Assembly (NCBI RefSeq): GCF_016808095.1
Contig: NC_068974.1
Location: 11,718,001 to 11,782,000, forward strand
Reading direction: 5' to 3'
Length of the DNA: 64,000 nucleotides
Source of the DNA: Vigna angularis
Lineage: Eukaryota > Streptophyta > Magnoliopsida > Fabales > Fabaceae
The notes under the pieces were generated by a model that was given only the letters and a program-made list of their open reading frames with translations, had not been told where the DNA came from and searched no databases. Both the position numbers and the translations under genes were made by a program. Positions 1-10,639 of the stretch are shown here, piece after piece. Numbering within the stretch: the first letter of the stretch is position 1; each line of letters opens with the position of its first letter.

Positions 1-581
1 CTTTAGAACTAGCAAAGTGGACAGCCTCAGCTTGTAGTGTGACGCCACTATTTTGAACTCTACTTTTGTCATCTTCTACCTTTGTCTGAAAAGAAATATT
101 GTTTATATAGTACCCACCATATGTAATGACATCTGCGTTTGGTCCATGATATAACCTTAATAAACTTTCAGAAACATGTGGAGTCGCATAAATATTTTTC
201 TTAAACCATTGTAAGAAGGTTTTCACATGTTCACTAAGATGCCATTTTTCACTCATTCTTGGGTTTGCTGCCTATTTCATTAACGTGGTCAGAAATGTAA
301 GCAATCACATCAACAATGTTGTTTAAGATGTACAAATGAGCTTGGTCAGCTTCTTTTCTGCTAACACTTTGAATTCTCACACCTCAAACACCCTTACCTT
401 CACATTTTCCTTCATGTCTGCTCTTGGGAAGACCCACTGGTTCACAAGATGGCATATAACTTGAACAAAATTCAATGGCTTCCTCTGCAACATATCACTC
501 TATAATTGAAGCTTCTGGTCTATACTGATTCTTGACATATCCCTTTAAGATCTTTATGTATCTTTCAACTGGGTACATCCA
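1..581 (-). pseudogene. CACTA transposase remnant (TNP2 type, DUF4218-DUF4216), downstream part
   Basis: Reading the minus strand downward from 581 gives WMYPVERYMKILKG, then RPEASIIE followed by a TGA stop and YVAEEAIEFC. This is the hallmark end of the DUF4218 domain of plant En/Spm (CACTA) TNP2 transposases. Further left GPNADVITYGGYYINN fits the following DUF4216 region. The reading frame is broken by stops and shifts, so it is a relic. It continues past position 1. Its upstream part lies at 3446-3634, beyond the CACTA element inserted at 582. TNP2 normally binds and cuts the ends of CACTA elements. Domain names are recalled family knowledge; the protein match is seen directly in the translation. 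Confidence 0.85.
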
Positions 582-952
582 CACTAGTACAGTCAAGGGA
601 AACGACAGCGGTTATTTTCGCTCATAGGCAGCGGTTCTGGAACCTAGGCATATCCAGGCGAGGCAAAAAGTCTATCCTTTTTACCTCGATTGTGGACTGA
701 GGCAAAAAGGATAAGATTTTGCCTCGGTTCAAAAGTTACCGAGGTAGTAGGATTTTGCCTTTTTTTTTTAAATGACTTTTCGCCTCGGTTCTCTTTTGAA
801 CCGAGGCAGTAGGTTGGAAAATTCAACAAAAAAAAATCTAGCCAATTTCTTAACATTATTTGGAGCAGAATTATTAAAACATAAAAAATCTTGTAAAATT
901 AGTAATTTCTTAACATTATTTGCACCTGTATACTTATTTCATCATAACATCA

Positions 953-1056
<104 letters not shown>

Positions 1057-1117
1057 CAAATTTCTAAGAATTTATATAAGCAACTATAAAATGTATTACA
1101 ATCAGTAGAAAACTGTA

Positions 1118-1596
1118 ATCACTTCACAACATTTTGAATAGATGAAGTCCAATTTCTCTGTCCAGTGCATGGATCTACGTTGAAATCCCAATCCTTCCTC
1201 CCAAGTCTCTTACCTATCTCTTTCACTACTTCCACTATGTATCAAAGCCAAACAAGAAATTAGTTTTAACTTTATAAACATAAATTCTCTATAAAACTTT
1301 CTACTAGATAAAAATATGAAAAAAAAAATTAAACATGACATCTTTATATAGTTAAAAAATTAGGTTGGATACTAAAAAGAAAATCCAACAATTTTTATAA
1401 ATTAATTTTAATTTGTAATGAAGTCAATTTCATTTTTTTTTTCTTTTCATTTTCTTTAAAAGTTTTATCCAAAATATATTCCTATATAATGAATGAGTTG
1501 TGTACCTTCATCTTGAGGTAGAGTAGCTCCCCAAGCCGAAGAAGAGATCAAACAAAAGGCAAGAAACCAAAGAAAAAAAAGTAGATAAAAACTCAT
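1118..1596 (-). pseudogene. Captured 5' exons of an LRR receptor-like kinase
   Basis: On the minus strand an ATG at 1596 opens exon 1 (1596-1506). It encodes a signal peptide rich in Phe and Leu that ends SSSAWGATLPQDE. A GT donor follows at 1505-1504. An AG acceptor at 1236-1235 opens exon 2 (from 1234), which continues in phase as VEVVKEIGKRLGRKDWDF then NVDPCTGQRNW. The phase-1 intron is about 270 bp and still looks spliceable. This matches the N-terminus of the LRR-VIII type receptor kinases (At3g14840/At1g53430-like), as recalled. The similarity ends soon after VVK with a stop, so no LRR or kinase domain is present. It is a captured fragment inside CACTA element A. Confidence 0.8.
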
Positions 1597-2031
1597 GTTG
1601 ATGATGATGGCAGGAAAGCTCTAGTTTGAAAGCTCAAAGAAAAGCTTATGAAATGAAGCAGCTAGATATTCCCACAGAAAGAGAAAACTTTAAGGATTAT
1701 ATATAGAGTTGACAGTGTTGAAAATAATATATTCCCACAGAAAGAGAAAAATTCGGGCCCAGCTTACTGCTAGGTTTATATGACAGTCAGAATTTTGTTT
1801 CAATTTATGATAATTTTTTCAGCAAGTTGCTAGTTATGATAATTTGATACCAGTTACGGTGTTTCTAGTTATAAAAGTCTTGTTTGTTGGTTAACAAAGT
1901 CAATGAAGTGAGAAATAAAACAAATGAACCTTGATGAAGCAGAACAATCCAATCAATAACTTGATGCAAAAGGGTAAAGCAGATAGCAATGTGAAGCACA
2001 AATGGCAAGAGCAATGTCACAAAGATCTCCA

Positions 2032-2100
2032 TCAGCTAACCAGAACAAGAGCTAACCAGAACAAGAGCTAACCAGAAAAAGAGCTAACCAGAACAAAGAC
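2032..2100. repeat. 16-bp minisatellite, about 4 copies
   Basis: Units of AGCTAACCAGAACAAG recur every 16 bp (GCTAACC at 2051, 2067, 2083) with one variant copy. It lies inside CACTA element A between the captured fragments. Confidence 0.85.
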
Positions 2101-2155
2101 TTTCTCAATACTATATTCAATGTTTCAAACAAGAGCTAACTAACTATCCAACAAA

Positions 2156-2650
2156 GTGAAAAAAATCTGCTTACCATCATCTTCCAAGCAAGATACCCGG
2201 TTGACCCTCCTTTATGCCCTTCTTTATCCTCCGAAGCATAAGGGATTCCGCGCCTCAAAACCTCTTCCACAAACAAGACAGCTCCTTCCTTCTCCCCCAT
2301 TCATCTTCCCCAACCCCACTCCCATTGACGCAAACCCCTCTTCCTTTCTCATCCCATTCATCCGCAACATAACTTCAATCCCCGCCAACCTTCCTCCTCT
2401 AAGGATATCCAACAGCGCCCCTGTCACCCCTCTAATCACAAGGCTGACTTCGATTCCCACTCCAACGCTTCCTTCCGCCACTCTGTTTTCGCCACCTCCG
2501 CCCCCTCCAGTCCCTCGCGCCGCCACCACGTTGCGACTTCAACCATCCCCAAGTCCGACGCTTCCATCGTCGACTCTGCCTCCGGCCGTTGGGTTAGTTT
2601 TCACTGTCAGACCCCCACCGGTCCCCCTTCCCCTACTTTCAACCTCATGA
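2156..2650 (+). other. GC-rich coding-like stretch in CACTA element A, product unrecognised
   Basis: An open frame of about 164 codons rich in Pro and Ser runs here, but base composition suggests another frame may be the ancestral one. The second plus frame reads SFRHSVFATSAPSSPS and later DSASGRWVSFH, which looks more protein-like but has a stop upstream. The composition contrasts sharply with the AT-rich surroundings, as expected for an exon captured from a gene. I do not recognise the source. Confidence 0.4.
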
Positions 2651-2729
2651 ATAGATCTGAATCAAGAAATCAGTAAAAAAAAAAGAAATGGAAAGGCAAA
2701 AGAAGGCTGAACCTGATGTTGGAGACCTG

Positions 2730-2955
2730 ATGTTGGAACCTGTGGTAATCGCCCTTCATCTTGAGGTAGAAGACCTTAGAATCGCCGGAGGAAGCCAAGG
2801 GAATAAGGCGAGAGTTGAGGAGCTTGAGAATACCGTCGCAGATGTTGGAGAGCTCGGACTCGATCTTGGATCGGTAGTCGCGGATGACGGTGACGTGATC
2901 CTCGTTGTCGCGGCTCTTCCTTCTGCTCGATCGAGGAGATGATGCGCCACGAGGG
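2730..2955 (-). pseudogene. Captured 14-3-3 protein gene fragment
   Basis: The minus strand from 2952 reads [13 protein letters not shown], then after a frame change [36 protein letters not shown] and [16 protein letters not shown]. These are adjoining segments of one of the most conserved parts of 14-3-3 phosphoserine-binding adaptors (middle helices). Only about 75 of some 250 residues are present, and a frameshift lies near the Glu-rich segment, so no functional protein can be made. It sits near the right end of CACTA element A in the same orientation as the LRR kinase fragment. The identification is strong; the mechanism (capture) is inferred from the flanking CACTA ends. Confidence 0.9.
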
Positions 2956-3445
2956 AGGAGGCGGCGGAGGGAGGAGGCGGCGTAGGGAGCAGAAACGCAG
3001 AAACGTTTGAAGTGGTTGGAGGCAGCAAAGGAGGAAGCGGCGTAGTTGTGGAGGCAGAAACGTAGGGAAACACGCGAAGGAAAACAATGGCATATGTTTT
3101 TACTGCCCTAGACCAGGCCTGCTAACTCGGTTCCCAAAAACCTGAGGCAATATCCAGACTACTGCCTCGGTTGTGCTGCCACCCGATGCCTAATCCTTTA
3201 AAAAAATTTATTAAAAAGGCATACACCTCGGTTAGGGAAACCGAGGCAGTATTGGGAATATCGTAGAGTTATATGCTTCGGTTCACTTAAAGACCGAGGT
3301 AGTTACTGCTTTAGACACCAGTTAGTGAAGAACCGAGGCGTATACCTTGGCTTTTATTACAAAACTACCACCGCCTTTTTATACGCTTCGGTTTTTATGA
3401 AACCGAAGCATATATGGCGCGTTAGAAACTCTTTTTTTACTAGTG

Positions 3446-3634
3446 CCACCTTAAGAAGACTAGCCCACATATTCGAATTTCTCTGACTAGATGAACAATC
3501 AAATGTACCATGATATCAAAAAAAGGTGGAAAATACATCTCCAATTGACATAGTAGTCTTATTCCTTCATTTTCCAATTCATCTAAATCTCGAGTATAAT
3601 ATTCTAGACGTCGGGGCCCCTTCACAACGGACGT
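3446..3634 (-). pseudogene. CACTA transposase remnant (DUF4218), upstream part
   Basis: The minus strand encodes DELENEGIRLLCQLEMYFPP followed by FDIMVHLIVHLVREIRICG and then runs straight into the WMYPVERY segment on the far side of the insertion at 582. This order is exactly that of DUF4218 in CACTA TNP2 proteins. The segment therefore belongs to the same outer element as positions 1-581. Confidence 0.88.
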
Positions 3635-3740
3635 CTATAGTCAAACTTATTACGAAAATGCCACCGATCAATTATATACGTTGGTGTTTTCGTGGACGAA
3701 CGTCTACTAGATGACGTGAAAGACAAATTTTGCACTAGTG
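3635..3740. mobile_element. Right terminus of the outer CACTA element
   Basis: The sequence ends in AATTTTGCACTAGTG at 3740; read outward-in this is CACTAGTGCAAAATT, a CACTA end. Several GACGT/ACGTC subterminal motifs lie just inside (about 3608-3715). DUF4218 begins within 120 bp of the terminus, whereas a full element has several kilobases of upstream TNP2 there, so the outer element is internally deleted. The end matches the degenerate end at 29794. Confidence 0.7.
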
Positions 3741-5450
3741 TATCGTCGTTAAATATGAATAAAATTTAACACAGCTCTCTAAATTCTATGTGTGGGTAAT
3801 TTTTCAATTGAAAGTAAATATGATATAACATATGCAAGGATGAAAAGCAATCTTTTAGTAAGTATTATTTAAATTTATCTTGATTTTAGTGACAAATTTA
3901 TGAATTGTGTAAATATAAATATATAAATATAGATAATAATCGAAATTCTAAATTGGGTATAAGAAGAGGATACGTCATTACATATTTATTTTCTCAATTA
4001 CAATTCTTTCGTGGTAATTGATATTAGATAAATAAAAATGTGTATTCTTTTAACATTGAATACAATAATTTCATTGCTTATTATAATTTTTAATTTTTTA
4101 AGATTTATTTAATTATTATTTAGAATAGTAAAGACACGGACGGATACATGTATATTTGTTGAAGATATGATGTAAAACAATTAGGTATGAAAATGAATAT
4201 GGTTATAAATTTTTACTTTGAAAACAGAGATGAAAATATGTATGAATTTTTATTTTAAGGATGAGGAGGAAATAGTCCAACCCACTATTGTCATCCTAAT
4301 AATATATAACATATGATTTTAGATACCAAAACAATATTGTTATGTGATATTTCTATCAGGAAATTATTTGAAGATGAAATATAATGAAAAATAATGAAGA
4401 AGTAAATTGTGTTGTCTTTTTATCCGGGGCAATAATTACACATTTTTATTCTAGGAACATTTAAGGTAAAGGATTTTAAAGTTTAAAGTGAATTTAACCT
4501 TACAAAAATTTATGAAATTACTTACATATCGACATATTTATTTTAGTCAATAAATTTATTTCATCAATAGATTTTATCAATAGATTTTAAAATTTTAATT
4601 ACTATTAAATTTTATTGACAAACAACATTCATCGATAAGTTATTTTGTAATTACTAACAGATAATGAATTATATCCATCAATAAATTTGTTGGCACAAAA
4701 ACTAGCAAAATTTTGCTCATTTTTTTCTCTCTCTGCTGAACCACACTATTTTTCTCTCTTTCGCGAACTATTGTGTTCATTTTCTTTTCTCTCATCTCAA
4801 GAAGTAAATTGTGTAGACATAGCATGGGTATGGGCTGGTTAAGTGATTAACTTATTTAGGATATTGTTTTCTCCCAACTTCTTTCATATACTACTACACT
4901 GGCATAAAAGTGTGTTGACTGTCCCACCTATATGTAGCATTAAAATCAAAGTTATCTATTTTACGAAAAATGAAACACGTTTCAGAAGTGATTTTATAAA
5001 ATAGTAAGTAAAATTTAAAGTGTTAACTTATATTATTGTATAAATAAATTAAACATTTAAATCATTCTAAATTATTGAACTATATTATAATCTTAGAAGC
5101 TATAAAAGTTTCAATCCACATAATTAAAATTAATAAATAATTATGATGACAAAAATATAAAAATATTAAAAGAATTGTTTGTTGAGTTATAAAGCAATTC
5201 ACCTCTAATCTACAAGTCAAATAAACAAATTCAATTTACTTTATATTAAAAAAATATTGTTTTATCCCGTCCTAACTCTACTTCGGGAATTTACATCCAT
5301 TTTAAACCCTTAATCAAGTTCATCAGATTTCATGAATTCACATCCATTTAAAACCTTTAATCAAGTTCATTTTATTATGTTGAAGATTTTATATGGATTA
5401 GAAATAAAATGAATTTATAGTAATATGTAAATTTTATAAAAGTGCTTTTA
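3741..5450. other. AT-rich intergenic DNA, no gene seen
   Basis: This stretch is AT-rich and lacks extended open frames. Short repeats of ATCAATAGATTTT occur around 4560-4600, and an Arg/Glu-rich minus open frame at 4640-4825 is of low complexity. I see no recognisable gene, RNA or complete element here. Confidence 0.6.
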
Positions 5451-5506
5451 TGCCTCGAATCCTGTTGAACTGAAGCCTATAAGTTTGTTGAAATTGTAAA
5501 ACTGCG
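5451..5506. repeat. Relic of the CACTA A-family right end
   Basis: TGCCTCGAATCCTGTTGAAC and the following CCTATAAGTTTGTTGAAATTG closely match the right subterminal region of the element at 23864 (about 25364-25410). The fragment stops at the TRIM inserted at 5517. Confidence 0.55.
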
Positions 5507-5516
5507 GTGTATTAGC

Positions 5517-5888
5517 TGTTGGAAGTCTCATATTGACTAGAGATAAGACAAAATTATAATATATAAGTGGGGCGCAAACCTCACTATACAAGCCGATTTT
5601 GCGGGATTGAGTTAGGCTTAAAAATCACTTTCTAATATGGTATCAGAGCCAAGGTTAGAGTCTATCCTAGCGAGATCTATGTCGGCATTCTTCTGTTCCA
5701 CCCGTTGTCGGGCCATTCTTGGATCAGCCATTAATTTCTACTCTCACGTTCGAGATGTCTATATACCTCGACGTGAAGAGGGTGTGTTGGAAGTCCCACG
5801 TCGACTAGAGATAAGACCAAATTATAATATATAAGTGGGGTGCAAACCTCACCATACAAGCCTTAGACTTAAAAACCACTTTCTAATA
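5517..5888 (+). mobile_element. TRIM (terminal-repeat retrotransposon in miniature)
   Basis: The direct repeats begin TGTTGGAAGTC and end CTTTCTAATA (5517-5637 and 5785-5888). The second has lost about 20 bp. The 5-bp target duplication TTAGC is perfect (5512-5516 and 5889-5893). Immediately after the left repeat is TGGTATCAGAGCC (5638-5650), a primer-binding site complementary to initiator tRNA-Met. A purine tract GAAGAGGG precedes the right repeat. The 372-bp element has no coding capacity and must have been moved by enzymes from another element. The LTR sequence resembles a TRIM family that I recall from legumes. Confidence 0.9.
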
Positions 5889-5893
5889 TTAGC

Positions 5894-6390
5894 CACAATC
5901 CCTCATAAACAGCCAAAAGAAAACTAAAACATATATGTAAAAGAAATATTAAAATTATATATAATCTTAACATTTATAAATTAAAACAAATATCAAAGTT
6001 TTAGAAAGATAAATTCTAATATCGTATTTAGAAACAACAAACATATAATCCTTCGTTTTATATATCTTTTTCATGTGCTATGCTTAGCTTTTTAATTGGA
6101 AGCAAGGTACAATAAAAATCCATAACTTATCGTTAACGCCTTTTCCATCTGTTGTGACGATTTGGTAAATCAACTTTAGTTAATTGAAAAACCTATAAAA
6201 GAGAGCACAAAAATATATACATTTTATTTGAAATCATACATATGCATTATGTGGATGACAATACGAAATTTAAATAACTTGAAAACATCACTGATTACAT
6301 GAATAGAAACATTTATTCAATACAAAGGAAGGATCTATATAAGAATCCTTCTGCTCAAACACATTCCTTATTTCTTTTCTTTTCTTTTCT
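5894..6390. other. AT-rich spacer, no gene seen
   Basis: No open frame or repeat of note. A pyrimidine tract made of TTTTC repeats (6370-6395) lies just downstream of the latex-protein-like gene and may belong to its 3' untranslated region. Confidence 0.5.
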
Positions 6391-6410
6391 TTTATTCATA
6401 AGTTTTGGAG

Positions 6411-7109
6411 CTATGCCTTGAGAAGATGACCATCAATGTCTGCAGTGCATTTGTGCATGTACTCGATGTAGCCGTATGGAGGTTCAACGTCTTCACCAAC
6501 CCTCTCATATTCAATGGTCCATTTGATGATAGCAACATCATTCTCCTTATCAATTGCTTGAAATATGAGCCTAAACACCTTGAACTTGTGCTCGATCTCT
6601 TCACCAAAGAGTTTGTAGTTGATTGTTTTGTTTGCTTCATCAACGGATTCAATACTCTCATAACATGTTGTAACCTTACCATCTGTTCTTTCACAAACAA
6701 TTAAGATCACTATAAGGAATCATAGTATATAGCAATTAGATCGAGAAGAAGAATCTATCTATATTTTATATATTTATATGTATAATTTTAAAAATATAAG
6801 AAGTAAAACTCGGAGGGAATTACAGATAGTATAGAAGTATATTAAAATTCAGGGAGAAAATAATTTCTATAGAGTTATTAGAAGTTTAAAGATCACAGAT
6901 ATTTAATCAAAAGTTTAATTACCTATAACATAAGTCCATTTCTTGATGGACTCATTGTGATGCCAATCTTCACCATGGTGCAGACTGGTTCCATGAACTC
7001 TCTCAGCAAGGTTTTGAACTTGATGGAGTTGCGTTGCCTGGAGGTTGAACCACTTTTCAGAAGTTGCATGAACTCCAATTTCAGTGCTGATTTTACCAAA
7101 AAGTGTCAT
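6411..7109 (-). CDS. Major latex protein-like (MLP/Bet v 1 family) gene, two exons
   Basis: Exon 1 is 7109-6923 and exon 2 is 6682-6411 on the minus strand. The intron has a GT donor at 6922-6921 and an AG acceptor at 6684-6683. The phase-1 junction gives TYVID-GKVTT, as expected for the family. The spliced product is 152 residues, the usual MLP length. It starts MTLFGKISTEIGVH, carries GEDWHHNESIKKW, the variant of the Bet v 1 glycine-rich loop region, and ends EYMHKCTADIDGHLLKA. MLPs are small cytosolic proteins with a hydrophobic pocket that bind ligands such as steroids or lipids and are linked to defence and stress; the ligand here is unknown. A start at 7196 in the same frame is less likely because MTLFGK matches the family start. 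This is the only host gene in the window that looks intact. Confidence 0.92.
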
Positions 7110-7195
7110 GGTGATGAAGAACGAAGCAAGTGATAGAAGCAAGAAATGGAAAGAACAAGATAAGGGATGGTGAAGTATAATGCGACCATGTCCCA

Positions 7196-7203
7196 CTTAT
7201 ATA
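7196..7203 (-). promoter_or_regulatory. TATA box of the MLP-like gene
   Basis: The minus strand reads CTATATAAG about 90 bp upstream of the ATG at 7109, a normal plant spacing. It lies just inside the right flank; the Tat element begins about 110 bp further upstream at 7314, which may have cut off distal promoter sequence. Confidence 0.7.
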
Positions 7204-7313
7204 GAACATAATTTACCTACCCCTCACAACTATAATTCAATTGTGGGCTCTCTATATATACCCTACAAGGGTAAGTGACCAATATTTTCTCTTTAAGAAA
7301 TAAATTTAATTTA

Positions 7314-7884
7314 TGTTTCGGATGTGTAAGGCTGCGCTATTCCAAATCTCCCAATTCTCCTGCTACCGAGTTCCGATGGCTGATCTTCTCTTCAAGTCTT
7401 AGTTTCCTTCTTGATCCTGAGGGGTGGAGACCTGCAGAAGATTCTCCGATACCAAAGTCAGTTTCAGAGCAATGGCTTTTCTTAGGGATAGTAATAAATG
7501 TGCATTCAATTTAACCTCTCTACCACTCACCCTGGACTTGTATTTATAGTTTTCGCTATGGGCTTGGGATTAGTGAGAAGTTAATCACGGCCCATGACAG
7601 CCCAATAGCTTCTAAACTCTACTTACCTTAAACCAAGACGATTCTCATTAAGCCAAGATGATTAGCAGCATGGTCGGCCATTGTCACGGATCTATCGTAC
7701 TCAACCGTCCCTATTAGTCATTGGTGATGTAATCCCAGCATGGCCGGCCATTGTCACAGATCTTGTCATTGGGCGGCCGGCCTTGGGATGTGGATGATGA
7801 AATGGGCGGACGGTAATATACCGCTTTGATGGTAATTGTTGAAATGGGCGTCCTTCCTTAGGGCGCCCGCCCCTCGCTGGTACA
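7314..7884 (-). repeat. 3' LTR of the Tat element
   Basis: 571 bp, highly similar to the right LTR but about 60 bp shorter because it lacks one GGGCGGCCGGCC-containing segment. The adjoining CAAGCCCCCCAAG is the polypurine tract in minus orientation. Confidence 0.93.
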
Positions 7885-8118
7885 CAAGCCCCCCAAGTCC
7901 TAGTTCCCGTAGTGGACTTAGGATTTCAAGTGTGGCGTGGATTTGGGCCAGTAGTCCGCGTTTGGGCCGTGTCCTGTGGGCTTTTGTAGTTGGACTTTTG
8001 GTGGGAAGCATACGTGGTGCCCGCCTACTGGCGGAAGGGGAAGCGTCTTCAAATCTGGAGCGTTGGTCGTGCCAAATCTGGACGGCGAGGATGCGTCCAA
8101 CGGTTACTAAACTTCTCC

Positions 8119-8126
8119 TATAAATA
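8119..8126 (+). promoter_or_regulatory. TATA box of the antisense gene in the Tat element
   Basis: TATAAATA followed by GGGGATGG lies about 80 bp upstream of the ATG at 8200, on the strand opposite to gag-pol. Position and sequence fit a core promoter that would transcribe the extra gene independently of the LTR. Confidence 0.65.
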
Positions 8127-8199
8127 GGGGATGGGACGTTGTCATTTTCACTTCCCTCCATCATTCAAGATTTCAAATTTCTTTTCCCTCAGGTAATAA

Positions 8200-10403
8200 A
8201 TGGCCGTTATTTCTATCGAGTCAGGTTCTGAGTCTTCGGGCAGAGTCCAGGGAGGGGCGGCAAGGAGTGGCGACGATTCTCCAAGCTCGGTTTCTTCTCA
8301 TTTTTTGGAGGAGGCTGTTGGGTCTTCTGGGGCGGATCCAGAGGTGCCGGTCATTATGGGCGATCGGATATTTCATGGCGTGCCCATGTTCTTGCTTAAG
8401 GGCGGCATCCGTGTAGACGGCTCTCCTTTCGAGCCGGACGGTCAAGGGGTAGTGGTAAACGAAGGGGCTCCCTACGTTCCTAGCCTGTTTGCTTCCGCAT
8501 ATCCTTTTCGTCAAGATTTGGAGCGGAGGGTCGGCCGGACCCACATTGTCCGGGACGTAGAAGATTCCCGATTGATTCGGGCGGGAGTTAGTTTGAGAAA
8601 TGAAAGGGTTTATTATGGAAAGAGAGCAAGTCCGAATGACTTCTTCTATGTGTACTTGACCTTCTTCACCCATCTCCATCTCCGGGTGCCTTTTACCAAG
8701 TTCCAGATGGCCGTCCTTCGAGAGGTCAATGTGGCTCCCACCCAGCTGCATCCTAACTCTTGGGCGGCCGTGCAAGCATTTTTGGCCATGTGTTTAGCAG
8801 TGGGGGTTACTCCCACTATCCCAGTGTTTTTCCACTTTTTTGAAGTTCGGCCGGCCCCCAGCGGTGGATGGGTCTCCTTTACCTCAGTTAGGGAGAGGGC
8901 GTTGTTCCGTCCGTTCTCTGATTCTTTCAAGAACTTCAAGCAGTACTATTTCAAAATAATAATTGACGCAACCGGCCGCCATGAATTCCATGATGCTGAT
9001 GGGAAACCGTTGTTCCCCTTTTACTGGACGAGAAATCCTCGGCGAATAAAGGCGATTTCTGTAGGGGCCTTAACAGCATCCGACTTAGAGGCCGTGCGTA
9101 CCATCAATGCCCTCCCCCGCCGGATTTTCGCTCGATACTTGGTCGAATGCCTTAGTCTCGAGGATTGTGGACAAAAGGCGTTCGATATGGTATTATTATA
9201 TTGGGCCTTGTTTACCTTTAGTATACTAACGTTAACTTTTCTGAATTGTTTTGTTTCTTCTCAGAGCTCATGACGACTCCTATCCCCCGCCAATCCAACT
9301 TTATGGCCTCCCGGAAGAAAACTGGGGCGAGCTCGTCGACAGCCCGGCCGACGAGTGTTCCTACCATGGCGCGTCCGCCTCCTGCAGGACGTCCTTCGTC
9401 GGGCGGTCGCCTCCCGCCGGTGCGCCTAGCTCAGAAGGCAGGAGTCCCTCCAGTTGATCAGACCGGAGGTTCGGGCGTCAAGGCGTCGGGTCCCGACCCC
9501 CAGCCAGATTTGGCGGCCATCCACGTGGATCCGTCGTCTGAGGCTGCCACCGCCTCTGTTGCTCCCTTGATCCGTAAAAGAAAGGATCCTGCTGCTGAGG
9601 GACGCAAAGACAAGGAGGGCTCCTCGTCTCGATCCGCATCAAAGAAGGCCCGCAAGGGCAAAGATAAAGAGAAAGATCGGGAGAGGGTCCCGGCCGTTCC
9701 CTTGCCGGGCGGCATCTTCAGTCCGGCGTTCAGCATGAGCGACCGAGCTAAGTTCCATATGAGCTCCTCCCAACGGGCGCTCATTGAGCCTCTCACTGAA
9801 TTGGAGCTGACGAATGCCATGTTGGAGATGTCCACCCGGACGTCCGCCTTGGCGTGGTATTTGAAGGAGTTTGCCGATCGTCCGGGATTGGCGGAGGTTC
9901 AGGCCGCACTGGACGCGGAGAAGAAGAATTCGGCCTCCCTCCAGCTGACAATGGAGCAGATGCTCCTAACTCAGGATGATTATGACCAAAAGATTGAGCA
10001 GCTGGAGGCCGATCTTGAGAAGTCCAAGAGGGAGGCCGCTGAAGGTCTGGCAGCCGCCCGGGAAGAGCAAGAACGTCTGGCCGAGGAAGGACGCCAGCTG
10101 AAGGCGGAGGTTACCCGCCTGAGGGATGCCGAGGCCGAGCGCGTTAAAGCAAATGAGGCCCTCACCCTGGATGTTGCCAAAGCCAAAGAGAAGATTACTG
10201 AGTTGGAGTCAACGATCGTGTTTGAACACAAGGAAGGCTTCAACAAAGCCCTTCGCCAGGTGTCTCTTTTGGCGGGTGTCCAAGATCCATACTCTCTTGG
10301 CGTGGATATCGAGAAGGACGTTTTTTATGGCGTCCTAGTAGACCTGAATGCCGCCGAGGGAGACGAGCCTAGCGTGGAGGCCGGGGCTGGGGGAAATAGT
10401 TAG
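8200..10403 (+). CDS. Antisense accessory gene of the Tat element (PF04195-like), two exons
   Basis: Exon 1 (8200-9189) encodes about 330 residues. It has an acidic Ser-rich N-terminus and a globular middle containing PTQLHPNSWAAVQAFLAM and later SGGWVSF, resembling the putative gypsy-type transposon domain PF04195 as recalled. A GT donor lies at 9190 and a pyrimidine-rich tract ends TTCTCAGAG near 9266. Splicing to 9267 keeps the frame and adds about 378 residues (to 10403): a Pro/Ser-rich linker, a basic stretch KKARKGKDKEKDRE and a long coiled coil (about 9890-10230). An acceptor at 9264 would shift the frame, so the exact junction is uncertain; the two frames could also be separate genes. 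It lies between integrase and the 3' LTR, opposite to gag-pol, with its own TATA box. Maize Grande carries a comparable antisense gene (recalled). The function is unknown. Confidence 0.7.
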
Positions 10404-10639
10404 GATTTTCTGTTGTTTTTTGATGTGTATTCTGTGGCCGTCCGCCCAACGTCTTGGATTACCCAGAGGTTGGTCGGACGGTCCTTTTGTAAATCTGGGC
10501 GCGTTTTAGTGTAAACGATTAATACACAGCTTCTGTTTTCTTTCAATTTCGCATGCTTCCTTGTTTGTGCTTTTAATCTTCTAGAGGGGACGTCCCCTTA
10601 TAAAATTAATTGAACACTTAATCATGGTCCGGCCTCGCT

